Source: Halothermothrix sp. (lineage in GTDB: Bacteria; Bacillota; Halanaerobiia; DY22613). From it: a stretch of 64,000 bases of DNA. The notes beneath the pieces were generated by a model. It did no database searches. It was not told the origin of the DNA and was given only the letters and a program-made list of their open reading frames with translations. Shown here piece by piece: positions 1-9,920 of this stretch. The position numbers were made by a program, and so were the translations under genes. Position 1 is the first letter of the stretch, and each line of letters starts with the position of its first letter. The DNA is taken from positions 124,001 to 188,000 of the forward strand of contig JAENYK010000003.1 in the NCBI GenBank assembly GCA_016841825.1. The letters are read 5' to 3'.

Positions 1-1065
1 CCAGTCCTCTGGCACCAGGCTATGTTCTGTAAGCTGTTGCAAAACTCTATCAGGGTTGGCATTATCCTTGTCAATCTTATTTACGGCAACAATTATTGGA
101 ATATCTGCCGCTTTAGCATGGTTAATTGCCTCAATAGTCTGGGGCATAACACCATCATCAGCAGCGACAACTAAGATAGCAATATCAGTTAACTGAGCAC
201 CTCTGGCGCGCATAGAAGTAAATGCTTCATGACCAGGAGTATCCAGGAAAGTAATCTTTTTACCATTAATCATCGTTTGATATGCACCAATATGTTGGGT
301 TATTCCACCAGCTTCAGTTGCAGTAACATTGGTATTACGGATTACATCTAACAGAGATGTTTTACCATGATCAACATGTCCCATGATAGTTACAATCGGT
401 GGTCTAAATTGCATATCTTCAGGGCGATCTTCAATAATTCTCCGTTTTACCTTATCCTCTTCGGTAACAAATCTCACCCGTTTACCAAACTCCTCAACCA
501 TCAGTTCAATAGCTTCTGGTTCAAGATTTTGGTTCACTGTAGCCATAACACCTAAACCCATCAATTTGCCGATCAGTGAATTTGGCGATACGCCTAAATT
601 CTCTGCAAGACTCTTAACATTGATAGGTAATTTGATCTCCAAAACATCACCCTCGTTTTCAACAGCAGAGATCTCTTCAGCTACTTCAGCAGGAGCACTC
701 TGTTGAACCTGTCGTTCTTGTGGTTTGGAGTGATAAGATTTGTTCTTCTGATTCTTGTGACTCTTATTACTTGAACGTCTGGAATTATTATCTTTCTGTT
801 CCTGACTAGTTTTCACTTCTTGTTTTTGAACAGACGGCTTACCTTTCTGAGGTTCAGTCTGAACTGGCTTGACAGATTTCTCAACCTTTCCTTCTTTCGT
901 AGTTTCCTTTTTCTTAAGCATATCTTGCAAGACTTTTGCAGTAGCTTCTTCAACTGTACTCATATGATTAGTAACTTCTTCTCCTAACTCCTGTAATATT
1001 TGAACTAAATCTGAACTTTTAACACCTAATTTTTTAGCTAAACTATAAACGCGAACCTTTCCCAT
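1..1065 (-). CDS. infB: Translation initiation factor IF-2 (partial, N-terminal 355 codons)
   Basis: IF-2 is the GTPase that brings initiator fMet-tRNA to the 30S subunit and promotes subunit joining. The reading frame is open from the ATG at 1065 to the window edge, so the C-terminal half is missing. It starts with an IF2_N-type segment ([15 protein letters not shown]), followed by a Lys/Gln/Ser-rich linker and a second IF2_N-like segment near residues 170-215. The GTPase domain then shows G1 GHVDHGKT at residues 229-236, G3 DTPGHE and G4 NKID. A GGAGG site lies upstream of the start. The gene follows ylxQ closely, the standard nusA-ylxR-ylxQ-infB operon of Bacillota. Identity is certain; only the end is cut. 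Confidence 0.97.
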   Translation of the reverse strand, partial: MGKVRVYSLAKKLGVKSSDLVQILQELGEEVTNHMSTVEEATAKVLQDMLKKKETTKEGKVEKSVKPVQTEPQKGKPSVQKQEVKTSQEQKDNNSRRSSNKSHKNQKNKSYHSKPQERQVQQSAPAEVAEEISAVENEGDVLEIKLPINVKSLAENLGVSPNSLIGKLMGLGVMATVNQNLEPEAIELMVEEFGKRVRFVTEEDKVKRRIIEDRPEDMQFRPPIVTIMGHVDHGKTSLLDVIRNTNVTATEAGGITQHIGAYQTMINGKKITFLDTPGHEAFTSMRARGAQLTDIAILVVAADDGVMPQTIEAINHAKAADIPIIVAVNKIDKDNANPDRVLQQLTEHSLVPEDW

Positions 1066-1088
1066 TCACACACACCTCCTACAAAGTT

Positions 1089-1412
1089 TTAATCCATTGC
1101 AATCTCTCCCGTTATCAGTTCTTTGAGGCGGTCTGCAAATCCCTGATCCAGTACAGCAAGTACTGTTCTCATCGGCTTACCAATGGCTTTACCCAAAATT
1201 TCTTTATCTCCCCAAATTACCAAAGGAGTTTTATAAAATTGACAATTAGAAGTATATTCTTTTTGAGTATTATCACTGGCATCTGTGGCGATGATAACCA
1301 GATAGACACTGCCTCTTTTCAAATCTTGTTTAACCTGAGTAGCACCAGAACTTATCTTACCGGCTCTTTTAGCCAGACCTAACATTCCAGAAATCTTCCG
1401 CTCATCTCTCAT
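1089..1412 (-). CDS. ylxQ: L7Ae/L30e-family RNA-binding protein YlxQ
   Basis: A 107-residue L7Ae-type protein with the family signature SGMLGLAKRAGKISSG near its N-terminus; the family binds kink-turn RNA. I place the start at the ATG at 1412 (MRDERKISGML) because an AAGGTGG site sits just upstream and the length then matches the family at about 100 residues. An ATG further upstream at 1457 would add an unlike N-terminal extension. The start overlaps the last codons of ylxR, so the two are probably translationally coupled. Its cellular role is less settled than that of its neighbours. Confidence 0.9.
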   Translation of the reverse strand: MRDERKISGMLGLAKRAGKISSGATQVKQDLKRGSVYLVIIATDASDNTQKEYTSNCQFYKTPLVIWGDKEILGKAIGKPMRTVLAVLDQGFADRLKELITGEIAMD

Positions 1413-1671
1413 ATTCAGCCACCTTACCGCGAAGTATGTTAACAATATCTTCATCAATAGATGTTTTAAAAGATCGTTCTAAACCTTTATTTTTGATGGC
1501 TTTATCCAGACACTCAGTTTTCCGACAGAGGTACGCACCACGACCTGGTTTTTTCCCTGTCTCATCAACAGAATATTCTCCTTCTGGAGAACGAACTATA
1601 CGAATCAAATTTCGCTTTTCCAATCGCTCTTGACAGCCAACACACTTTCGAATCGGTACTTTTTTGACCAT
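1402..1671 (-). CDS. rnpM: RNase P modulator RnpM (YlxR family)
   Basis: An 89-residue YlxR-type protein. The N-terminus has the family signature PIRKCVGCQE, and the central GRGAYLC motif is also present. YlxR of Bacillus subtilis has been reported to bind RNase P RNA and modulate its activity, hence the name RnpM. It lies between nusA and ylxQ as in most Bacillota and its stop overlaps the ylxQ start. The family call rests on motifs and synteny; the function in this organism is inferred. Confidence 0.92.
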   Translation of the reverse strand: MVKKVPIRKCVGCQERLEKRNLIRIVRSPEGEYSVDETGKKPGRGAYLCRKTECLDKAIKNKGLERSFKTSIDEDIVNILRGKVAEYER

Positions 1672-1744
1672 AAAAGTTCACCTCCAGGTTCTAGCTATAT
1701 AATCAAACGGGATATCTGCATCCACATTAATCAATTAATGTACA

Positions 1745-3010
1745 TTAAGACTTCTTTTCCTCCTTATCCGAAACAGCCTTTACATCTTCATCAGCCTCGA
1801 CATCTCTATGCCAACTCTCTTTTTGAATCACTGCAGCTCCATTCATCTCTTCAATCTCTAAATTCTCAGACAAGATGTCATCTTCTGGTTCTTCATCTAT
1901 CTGCCAGTTCTCAGCTACATACATGTCTTCAATAGATTTTTTCGCAACAGTAGGGGCTGGTTCTTTAAAAGGTTCAGTCTGAGCTTGAGATTCGCTCTTG
2001 ATATCAACCTTCCAGTTAGTTAGCTTTGCTGCCAGGCGAGCATTCTGACCTTCTTTACCAATAGCTAAAGATAACTGATAGTCGGGTACTATCACCTGAG
2101 CAATTCCTTCCTCTTTAAAGATCTTGACCGAAATAACTTTAGCTGGACTCAAAGCATTCGAAACAAATACAGCTGGATCTTCACTCCACTCAACAATATC
2201 TATCTTCTCACCATTCAACTCATCAACAACAGCCTGAACCCGTATCCCCCTTGGACCAACACAGGCACCAACCGGATCAACATCTGGTTTGTGAGAGAAG
2301 ACCGCTATCTTGGAACGAGCTCCCGCTTCACGGGCTACAGCCTTCAACTCCACAACTCCATCATAAATCTCAGGAACCTCCAACTCAAACAGACGTTTTA
2401 ACAGCCCTGGATGAGTTCTAGAGACCATAATTCGTGGACCTTTTGTAGATTGTTTTACTTCCACAATATACACCTTAATCCGCTCATTACTCTCATACTT
2501 ATCTGTCTTCATCTGCTCTGATGGGATAAGTAAAGCTTCAGTTCTACCCAGATCAATCACCACATTCTGCTTACTCCATCTTTGAACAATTCCTGTCATA
2601 ATATCTCCCTCACGATTCTGGAATTCTTCAAAGATAATCCCACGTTCAGCCTCTCTGATCCTTTGCACAACCACCTGTTTGGCAGTCTGTGCAGCAATCC
2701 GCCCAAAATTAGCTGGTGTTACCTCAATCTCCACAATATCACCCAGCTCATAGTCGGGGTGCTTCTTTCTGGCATCAACTAAAGATATCTCTAATGTAGG
2801 ATCTTCCACATCTTCTACCACGTTCTTCCGAGAAAAAACCTTAACTTCACCACTAACCCGGTCAATTTCCACGCGGACATTCTGAGCTGATCCAAAATTG
2901 CGTTTATATGCTGAGTTTAAAGCTGCGTCAATAGCTTCAATTAATAGATCTTTCGGTATTCCTTTCTCTTTTGCAATATCTTCTAATGCCCTTAGAAACT
3001 CGACATTCAT
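1745..3010 (-). CDS. nusA: Transcription termination/antitermination factor NusA
   Basis: NusA binds RNA polymerase and nascent RNA and controls pausing and termination. The 421-residue protein has the N-terminal RNAP-binding domain (about 1-125), an S1 domain (about 134-200), KH1 with GPRG at 252-255 and KH2 with IGKEGQN near 317-323. It ends in a strongly acidic tail of about 75 residues, longer than in Bacillus NusA (about 371 residues) but lacking the acidic repeats of enterobacterial NusA. The ATG at 3010 has a good AGAGGAGG site. It is the second gene of the rimP-nusA-rnpM-ylxQ-infB operon. Confidence 0.97.
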   Translation of the reverse strand: MNVEFLRALEDIAKEKGIPKDLLIEAIDAALNSAYKRNFGSAQNVRVEIDRVSGEVKVFSRKNVVEDVEDPTLEISLVDARKKHPDYELGDIVEIEVTPANFGRIAAQTAKQVVVQRIREAERGIIFEEFQNREGDIMTGIVQRWSKQNVVIDLGRTEALLIPSEQMKTDKYESNERIKVYIVEVKQSTKGPRIMVSRTHPGLLKRLFELEVPEIYDGVVELKAVAREAGARSKIAVFSHKPDVDPVGACVGPRGIRVQAVVDELNGEKIDIVEWSEDPAVFVSNALSPAKVISVKIFKEEGIAQVIVPDYQLSLAIGKEGQNARLAAKLTNWKVDIKSESQAQTEPFKEPAPTVAKKSIEDMYVAENWQIDEEPEDDILSENLEIEEMNGAAVIQKESWHRDVEADEDVKAVSDKEEKKS

Positions 3011-3142
3011 TAAACTAACCTCCTCTAATTAAACTCAACTGATAGACGATACTCCTTTCACAATGCTGCCTCCTAAATCCTATAAAATGTTAAATGTTTT
3101 CTGTAAAAGACGATTGTGTTAATAACTTCCCATTAAGGGGTT

Positions 3143-3604
3143 TTAAAATTCAACTGCCAAATTAATCTTCGCAATCTGATCCCTGGGAATCTCCACACGC
3201 TCGTCATCAATTAATAGAGCTACTTTATCGTCTACCAGACCAACTAATTCAGCAGTAAATTTTTTCTTCTTGTTATATGTCGGTTTGTATGTAGAAATAT
3301 CAACATTGTATCCAGCGAAACGAACAAAATCTGGATCTTTCTTCAAAGGACGATCAATCCCTGGTGAAGAAACCTCTAATGTATAAGTTCCAGGAATAGG
3401 GTCTTGCTCATCTAATAGATCGCTTAATCTGGCACTGACATTCTGACAGTCGTCTAAGGTAACACCTTCATCCCTGTCAATGTAAACTCGCAAAATATAT
3501 TGACCACCTTCTTTTAAATATTCCACATCCACTAATTCCAGATTAAATTCTGTAGTGATAGGTTCTGTCATTTTAAAAACAATGTCAGCTAGATTATTAC
3601 TCAT
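3143..3604 (-). CDS. rimP: Ribosome maturation factor RimP
   Basis: RimP assists 30S subunit assembly. The 153-residue protein has the family core with VDVEYLKEGG, LRVYIDRDEGVTLDDC and the LEVSSPGIDRPLKK signature. It starts the nusA-infB operon, and a GGGGGG-type ribosome binding site precedes the ATG at 3604. About 430 bp separate it from the end of polC; a hairpin at 3725-3747 suggests polC transcription ends there and the rimP operon has its own promoter, although I could not pick a strong -35/-10 pair. Confidence 0.96.
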   Translation of the reverse strand: MSNNLADIVFKMTEPITTEFNLELVDVEYLKEGGQYILRVYIDRDEGVTLDDCQNVSARLSDLLDEQDPIPGTYTLEVSSPGIDRPLKKDPDFVRFAGYNVDISTYKPTYNKKKKFTAELVGLVDDKVALLIDDERVEIPRDQIAKINLAVEF

Positions 3605-3724
3605 CTTGTCTCATCCCCCCTTTTTTGAATTACCCAGAAAATATTCAATGGGCTATTATTTAGTTTTCCAAAGAAAAACAAACATATAACAGGATATATA
3701 GGATAGAGCAATAAAAGAAATGAA

Positions 3725-3747
3725 AGAGTGGGCAAGTAACCCACTCT
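3725..3747 (-). terminator. Terminator-like hairpin after polC
   Basis: Perfect 8-bp stem AGAGTGGG/CCCACTCT with a 7-nt loop. On the minus strand it is followed by a T-rich stretch (about 11 T in 16), so it could end polC transcription before rimP. The tract is interrupted, so it is a moderate terminator at best. The rest of 3605-4037 holds the hairpin at 3807-3834 and otherwise no gene. Confidence 0.5.
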
Positions 3748-3806
3748 GTCATGTTTACACTCACAATAAGTTTCACAAACTAAAATAAAAACAATAAGCT
3801 AAAGCA

Positions 3807-3834
3807 GGAGGTTCGACTATTTCGAATAACCTCC
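3807..3834 (-). terminator. Second hairpin in the polC-rimP gap
   Basis: GGAGGTT/AACCTCC inverted repeat with an inner TTCGA/TCGAA pairing. On the minus strand, about 20 nt after the stem, lies the T-rich run TTGTTTTTATTTT. It is the first structure met after the polC stop, so it may be the main terminator with 3725-3747 as backup. Confidence 0.4.
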
Positions 3835-4037
3835 AGATACACGACATTCTGCACTAATTTTAACATAAAAAATAAAAGTTTGCAAGAGGTTTGGGCAACT
3901 AAGTTGATTCAACCCCCACTCCAGCAAAGTAATCCCAAAACGTTTACGGTAATATATCTATCTGTTCAGCGTTCATTCATAGTTTACCTCATTTTAGCTA
4001 TCTTAAACATCACCAGTGTAAAATCCCGGGATAACAT

Positions 4038-7000
4038 CTATCCGGCAGTCTCTTCTGCACTAAACTGCATGGCTTCAAATAGAGAAAATTGATTCTTCTC
4101 TGGCATTCCTTCCAAAGCACCATGTTCTTTTAAAACTTCGATTACTGTTTTAGAAAGTCGGGCTCTAGAAGCCAAATCTTCATGTGAGATAAACTCTCCG
4201 TCTTCACGACAGACCGCAACATTTCTCGCTGCATTCTCCCCCAAACCCTGTAAGCTGACAAAAGGCGGAATCAGTTTAGAAGTTCCCTCAACAATTTGAA
4301 ATTTGACCGGGTCTGATTTGTATAGATCAACTCTCTCAAATTCAATCCCCCGTAACATAGCTTCATGAACCATCTCCAACACGGTTAAGATACCTTTTTC
4401 TTTGGTTGAGGCATCATTACCTTTCTCCTCAATCTCTTGTTTAATCTTAACCACATTAGCCAAACCTCTGGCAACCATCTGAGCATCAAAATCACTGGCT
4501 TTAATGGAGAAATAAGTCGCGTAAAAAGCTACAGGATAGTGAACTTTAAAGTAAGCAATTCGATAAGCCATCATTACATATGCAGCTGCGTGGGCTTTGG
4601 GAAACATATAGCTAATGGTATTACAGGAAGTAATATACCATGCAGGCACATTATGCTCACGCATAATCTCTTCCCATTCAGGAACAAGACCTTTACCTTT
4701 ACGTACACTCTCCATAATTTTAAAAGCAATACCGTTCTCCAGGCCTTTCGCAATTAGATAGTTCATAATATCATCCCGCACGGAGATAACCTCAGCCAAA
4801 GTAGCTATTTTATTTCTAACCAGATCTGCTGCATTATTTAACCAGACGTTAGTTCCATGGGATAGTCCAGAGATACGTACCAGTTCCGCAAAAGTCGTCG
4901 GTCTAGTCTCCTCTAACATACCTCTGACAAACGAAGTACCAAATTCTGGAATACCAAAGGTTCCAACCGTTGTCCCTAACTGTTCAGGAGTCAAATTCAA
5001 AGGTTCAGTTGTGGAAAAAAGTTTCATCGTCTCTTTATCATCCAGAGGAACTTCACCGGGATCAACCCCGGTAATATCCTGTAACATCCTGATAGTTGTC
5101 GGATCATCGTGCCCCAGTATATCTAACTTTAACAGATTGTCATGGATAGAATGATAATCAAAATGAGTTGTCCGCACATCAGAGTTCACATCATTTGCCG
5201 GGTGTTGAATAGGGCAAAAATCAAATACCTCTGTATCGCTAGGTACGATCATTAGACCCCCCGGATGCTGACCAGTAGTTCTGCGCACACCAGCACAACC
5301 TTTGACCAGGCGATTAATTTCAGCAGCTCTGGCTGGTATCCCTTTCTCGTCAAGATAATTCTTCACAAATCCATAAGCTGTGCGTTCAGCAACTGTAGAG
5401 ATTGTGCCAGCCCGAAATACATAGTCCCGACCAAAAAGTTCTTCAGTATATTTGTGAACAATCCCCTGATATTCTCCAGAAAAGTTTAGATCAATATCAG
5501 GTACTTTATCACCATAAAAGCCCATAAAAACCTCGAAAGGAATGTCATGACCTTCTTTTTTCAAAGGTCGACCACAATTCGGGCAGACTTTGTCAGGTAG
5601 ATCTGGCCCAGAAGGGAATGATCCATCAGTAATGAATTCACTATATTTACAATCACTATTGTTACAGATATAATGAGGAATCATTGGATTTACTTCTGTA
5701 ATCTCGCACATAGTAGCCACTAAAGATGAACCTACAGATCCCCGGGAGCCTACCAGATAGCCATCATCTAAAGATTTTTTCACAAGCTTATGGGAGATCA
5801 GATAGTTCACCGCATACCCGTTATTGATGATAGAATTTAACTCTCTATCCAGGCGCTTCTGGATAATCTCCGGCAGCGGATCACCATAGACCTCATGAGC
5901 TTTTTTATACGACATCTGGCGAATCTCTTCGTCTGCACCTTCGATTTTGGGTGGGAACAAACCTTCGGGAACTGGACGAAGATCTTCGATCATCTCTGCG
6001 ATCAGATTAGTATTCTCCACAACAATCTCCTGAGCGATCTCCGGTCCCAAATAATTGAACTCTTCCAACATCTCCTCAGTAGTTCTCATGTATAAAGGAG
6101 ATTGATCTTCAGCATCCTCAAAGCCTTTCCCAGTCATCAAAATTTCCCTATAAATAGAGTCTCTCTCTTCAATAAAATGCACATCTCCAGCAGCTACAAC
6201 TGGTTTATTCTCCTCTTTAGCCAGATTATATAGACGCCGGTTCAACTGCTTCACATCTTCCAGGGAGTTTAAGCGTCCATTCCGGACCAGAAAAGAATTA
6301 TTGCCTAGAGGCTGCAGTTCCACATAGTCATAAAAACTAATTATCTGTTTTAACTGCTCATCAGTAGCTCCACTCAAAGCTGCCTGATACAGCTGACCTG
6401 CTTCACAGGCTGTACCAATCAATAGACCCTCCCGTAAACTCTGGAGGAGACTTTTAGGAACTCGTGGGTTTCGATAATAATAGTCCAGATGAGCCTGGGA
6501 GACCAACTTATACAGATTTTTTAGACCAGTATAATTTTTTACCAGAATACACAGATGATAAGTCCGTAACCGTTTCCAATCAATATCTTTGCTTAAAGTA
6601 TTTATATCTTCAAGGAATTTAATCCCTTCTTTTTCTTGTCGTAAGATCTCCAGCAGATGTAATAATATCTGTTCAGTAGCCGCGGCATCATCGCAGGCTC
6701 GATGGTGATTTTCTAATGATACATTAAAATGATCCGCCAGAGTATTCAGTTTGTGATTTTTCAATTCGACCAACAAAGCCCTGGATAGATTCAAAGTATC
6801 CAAAATTTTGATTGTTGAAATTACCTCAGTTCTATCTGATTTTCTTAAAGCTGCCTGTAAGAAACTTAAATCAAAGGTAGCGTTATGAGCAACCAGAACA
6901 CTTTCCCGGAAGAAATCAATAAATTCTGGGATGATCTCTGCTATGGAAGGAGCATCTTCTACCATTGTTTGATCAATTCCTGTCAGTTCAGTTATCTCTG

Positions 7001-8450
7001 AAGGAACCAGTTTACCCGGATTAACAAATGTCGAAAACCTATCAATAATTATTCCATCTTTTATCTTAACAGCACCAATTTCGATAATCTCTTCTAGAGC
7101 CGGATTAAAGCCAGTAGTCTCCACATCAAAGACTACCCATTGAATATCTTCTAATAGTTCCCTGTCAGGATTAATCACGATGGCTTCACCATCATCCATA
7201 AAATAAGCTTCACATCCAAAAAGGATTTTAATCTTTCCTTTAGCAGCGTTAAACGCTTCAGGAAATGCCTGAACAACACCATGATCTGTGATAGCAATAG
7301 CTTTATGCCCCCAATCAATGGCTGTCTTGATCAAATCACCGACCTCAGCCACAGAATCCATAGCACTCATTTTAGTATGTGCATGGAGTTCAACCCGTTT
7401 GACTGGAGCATTATCTTTTCTGCTATCATCTTTGTTGATCTCCATTATGTCATCAGGCATCAGAGTCAATTCCTGAGAGAACTTATCAAACTGAACTTTA
7501 CCTCTAGTTCTAATCCACATTCCCTGTTTCAGTTGCGAACTTAATTCACTATTTGGCTCAGCCCAGACTTTGCCAGTGAGAGAGTTGGTATAATCGGTAA
7601 TAAAAAACTGCACCATTTTTCTTCCACTGCGCAGATCCCGCTCTTCTACATCAAAGATTTTACCTTCTACAACTACCGAGCGTTCTTCATCAGTAATATC
7701 TTTCATCTCTGTTATCTGTTCATTATTGCTAATCTTTCTACCTAATAAAGCACCATCTTCCGGATCAGAACGTTTACGGCGGCGATAACCATTTCCACTA
7801 TTGTCCTGCCGTCCATTTCCATTAGAATAATTGCTTCCAGAATCACTTATATATGCAGGAGGTGCTTCACTGGGAGGCACAAATTCAGGTGGTGCAACAG
7901 GTGCAACCTCGACTTCATACGTACCTAACACAACTTCCGCGTCCAGTCCCAACTCATCTTTGATATACGATCTGATATATTCATCACAACGTTTCTCCAG
8001 CAAGAGGTTATACCCAAAAGTGCTTTCTACTTTGATTTCAACCTGCTGATCCTGAACCTCCAATAGTGCTCTTTCAAGCCAACCATTGCTGGAAGGAAGG
8101 TATTCTTTAAGCCGCTGGAGTAATTCTTCCCAGACTTCTGTAATACCTGACTTTAGATCAGTAACCTGGCGTTTGACCCTGGGAGTACAATTGACACCTT
8201 CCAATTCGGGAATAAAATGCTTTACCAGATCGCAAAAACATTGCTCAACCAATTCTAATTCCACTGCTTCAGGTAATTCGATAGATACCTGAGCAGTTCT
8301 CTGATCCGAATTTATCTCAATAAAGTTGAATTTTATCTGTTTGTAAAGTTCAATCTTCCCAGGATTATGAGTAGCCAGATCTTCCAGGAATAAAGCAAAA
8401 ATTTGTGCACCTTTGTCAGGAATCAATCTTACACAATCCATAAGCCTCAC
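4038..8450 (-). CDS. polC: DNA polymerase III alpha subunit, Gram-positive type PolC
   Basis: PolC is the replicative DNA polymerase of low-GC Gram-positives with built-in 3'-5' proofreading. The 1470-residue chain has the full domain order: N-terminal tau-binding region, OB fold (about 255-345), PHP domain split by the exonuclease (HAHTKMSAMDS near 355), DEDDh exonuclease (VVFDVETTGF near 437), zinc-binding CNNSDCKYSE...CPNCGRPL, polymerase core with KVPDIDLNF near 985, and the C-terminal fingers/HhH region. A Gly/Ser/Asn-rich linker follows the N-terminal domain. The ATG at 8450 has GAAAGGTGAGG upstream. It is last in the uppS-to-polC gene string, as in Bacillus. Confidence 0.98.
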   Translation of the reverse strand: MRLMDCVRLIPDKGAQIFALFLEDLATHNPGKIELYKQIKFNFIEINSDQRTAQVSIELPEAVELELVEQCFCDLVKHFIPELEGVNCTPRVKRQVTDLKSGITEVWEELLQRLKEYLPSSNGWLERALLEVQDQQVEIKVESTFGYNLLLEKRCDEYIRSYIKDELGLDAEVVLGTYEVEVAPVAPPEFVPPSEAPPAYISDSGSNYSNGNGRQDNSGNGYRRRKRSDPEDGALLGRKISNNEQITEMKDITDEERSVVVEGKIFDVEERDLRSGRKMVQFFITDYTNSLTGKVWAEPNSELSSQLKQGMWIRTRGKVQFDKFSQELTLMPDDIMEINKDDSRKDNAPVKRVELHAHTKMSAMDSVAEVGDLIKTAIDWGHKAIAITDHGVVQAFPEAFNAAKGKIKILFGCEAYFMDDGEAIVINPDRELLEDIQWVVFDVETTGFNPALEEIIEIGAVKIKDGIIIDRFSTFVNPGKLVPSEITELTGIDQTMVEDAPSIAEIIPEFIDFFRESVLVAHNATFDLSFLQAALRKSDRTEVISTIKILDTLNLSRALLVELKNHKLNTLADHFNVSLENHHRACDDAAATEQILLHLLEILRQEKEGIKFLEDINTLSKDIDWKRLRTYHLCILVKNYTGLKNLYKLVSQAHLDYYYRNPRVPKSLLQSLREGLLIGTACEAGQLYQAALSGATDEQLKQIISFYDYVELQPLGNNSFLVRNGRLNSLEDVKQLNRRLYNLAKEENKPVVAAGDVHFIEERDSIYREILMTGKGFEDAEDQSPLYMRTTEEMLEEFNYLGPEIAQEIVVENTNLIAEMIEDLRPVPEGLFPPKIEGADEEIRQMSYKKAHEVYGDPLPEIIQKRLDRELNSIINNGYAVNYLISHKLVKKSLDDGYLVGSRGSVGSSLVATMCEITEVNPMIPHYICNNSDCKYSEFITDGSFPSGPDLPDKVCPNCGRPLKKEGHDIPFEVFMGFYGDKVPDIDLNFSGEYQGIVHKYTEELFGRDYVFRAGTISTVAERTAYGFVKNYLDEKGIPARAAEINRLVKGCAGVRRTTGQHPGGLMIVPSDTEVFDFCPIQHPANDVNSDVRTTHFDYHSIHDNLLKLDILGHDDPTTIRMLQDITGVDPGEVPLDDKETMKLFSTTEPLNLTPEQLGTTVGTFGIPEFGTSFVRGMLEETRPTTFAELVRISGLSHGTNVWLNNAADLVRNKIATLAEVISVRDDIMNYLIAKGLENGIAFKIMESVRKGKGLVPEWEEIMREHNVPAWYITSCNTISYMFPKAHAAAYVMMAYRIAYFKVHYPVAFYATYFSIKASDFDAQMVARGLANVVKIKQEIEEKGNDASTKEKGILTVLEMVHEAMLRGIEFERVDLYKSDPVKFQIVEGTSKLIPPFVSLQGLGENAARNVAVCREDGEFISHEDLASRARLSKTVIEVLKEHGALEGMPEKNQFSLFEAMQFSAEETAG

Positions 8451-8553
8451 CTTTCAATTTTTTTACTTCTTGTAACCTGCTTATACTATAAAGTACGGAA
8501 ACTTTCTTTTCACTACACTATTCATCGAATTAAACACAGTATCCACCAATCAA

Positions 8554-9222
8554 TTATTTTTTCCGCCATTCTACAAAACTTACTCCCTGAACCTTATATA
8601 ACAGTTCATTCAAATGGGTAACATTCAAATCAGAGGGGAAATATACAACAAATCGAACTCGCAGTAAGTCATCCTCAGAATTATGATCCATGGTAATATT
8701 ACTAATATTAAGCCCATTCCCACCCAACACTGATCCAAGATCTCCCAATAAGCCAGTTCGATCAATAGCTCTGATTTCAATAACCTTCCTCTCATCTCTA
8801 CTGGCAAATTTGAACTCCAATTTATTAAGAAACATCAGTACAATAAAGGCGAGACCTGTAGTTACAAAGGCACTAAAATACATTCCAATTCCACAGGCTA
8901 GACCTATACCGGCAGTTGTCCAAAGGCTTGCGGCTGTTGTTAATCCTTTAACATTAACTCCTTCACGGATAATCGTTCCTGCACCTAAGAAACCAATTCC
9001 CGAAACTACCTGTGCCGCAATTCGCCCCGGGTCAGCATCACTACCCTGAAACAGATAGAACATCCCGATAGATACTATCATAATTAAGGCTGAACCTACA
9101 GATACTAATATATGTGTTCGAAAACCAGCCGGTCGGTCATGAAGCTCTCGCTCCCAACCAATCAATCCACCCAACAACAGAGCCACAACCAATCTAATTA
9201 AGATCTCTTTTTCATTCAACAT
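8554..9222 (-). CDS. MgtC/SapB family membrane protein
   Basis: A 222-residue protein. The N-terminal half has about four to five membrane helices with the family motifs RLVVALLLGGLIGWERE, AGFRTHILVSVGSALIM and GIGFLGAGTII. The C-terminal third is a soluble ACT-like domain of the kind found in MgtC. Members have been linked to magnesium limitation and to F-type ATPase control, but most, including this one, have no assigned substrate. It lies between polC and a glycosyltransferase, 15 bp downstream of the latter, an unusual partner for this operon. Confidence 0.88.
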   Translation of the reverse strand: MLNEKEILIRLVVALLLGGLIGWERELHDRPAGFRTHILVSVGSALIMIVSIGMFYLFQGSDADPGRIAAQVVSGIGFLGAGTIIREGVNVKGLTTAASLWTTAGIGLACGIGMYFSAFVTTGLAFIVLMFLNKLEFKFASRDERKVIEIRAIDRTGLLGDLGSVLGGNGLNISNITMDHNSEDDLLRVRFVVYFPSDLNVTHLNELLYKVQGVSFVEWRKK

Positions 9223-9237
9223 ATCTACGACACCTCC

Positions 9238-9882
9238 TTATTTGAGTGAGGAGTGTCTCTGACCAAGTATTTGTAATATCTCCCAATACATCTTTAATCG
9301 ATATAAAAATCCTCTGACCAAACCTAACTTTTCTTCTTTCATTATATGACTCATATTCACCAATTTAACTTCTTTACATCTAAAATTGTTAGCCCTGGCA
9401 TATTGAGTCAAAGCTATTTCTATTCCAAAACGGGTCATCTCCATATTATCTAAACCATCAAGCAGTGAACGTTTGAGCACTCTTTGTCCTGAAAGATAAG
9501 GTGCAAGAACCTGGGCCAGATCAGTGGTTAATCGTCCATTTCCAAAGATACCAATTGACATATCTGCTTCATCATTTAAGACAGGTTTAAGCAGATCATT
9601 CAGATGACTGACTGTCAATCCGATTAGATCAGCATCCAGAAACACAATCACTTCACCCTGGGCATTATCTACACCTACTTTCAATGCTCCACCTTTCCCA
9701 CAATTTTCATCTAAATCTATCACACTTATTGAATATTGGTGAGCTATCTCAGCAGTTTTGTCTGTTGAACCATCACTTACAACTATAATCTCGTCGATCT
9801 GTTCACAAGTAACAAGCACATCCAAAACTTTCCCTATGGTTTTCTCTTCATTAAACGCCGGAATCACCACTGAAACTTTCAA
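9238..9882 (-). CDS. GT-A family 2 glycosyltransferase (soluble)
   Basis: A 214-residue GT2 enzyme: VSVVIPAFNEEKTIGKVL at the N-terminus, DGSTDKT, and the metal-binding FLDADL motif near residue 80. It has no membrane anchor, unlike dolichyl-phosphate mannose synthase types, and is closest in layout to glucosyl-3-phosphoglycerate synthase-like and polyprenol-phosphate transferase families. Donor and acceptor cannot be told from sequence. It sits 38 bp after proS and 15 bp before the MgtC gene, probably in the same transcript. Confidence 0.82.
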   Translation of the reverse strand: MKVSVVIPAFNEEKTIGKVLDVLVTCEQIDEIIVVSDGSTDKTAEIAHQYSISVIDLDENCGKGGALKVGVDNAQGEVIVFLDADLIGLTVSHLNDLLKPVLNDEADMSIGIFGNGRLTTDLAQVLAPYLSGQRVLKRSLLDGLDNMEMTRFGIEIALTQYARANNFRCKEVKLVNMSHIMKEEKLGLVRGFLYRLKMYWEILQILGQRHSSLK

Positions 9883-9920
9883 AAATAACCCTCCTCTTTT
9901 TACTTACTCATAGTAAACAA

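Noticed and set aside
383-706. 107-codon plus-strand frame opposite infB
   Set aside because: It is antisense to the conserved IF-2 sequence, has no ribosome site and no protein-like motif.
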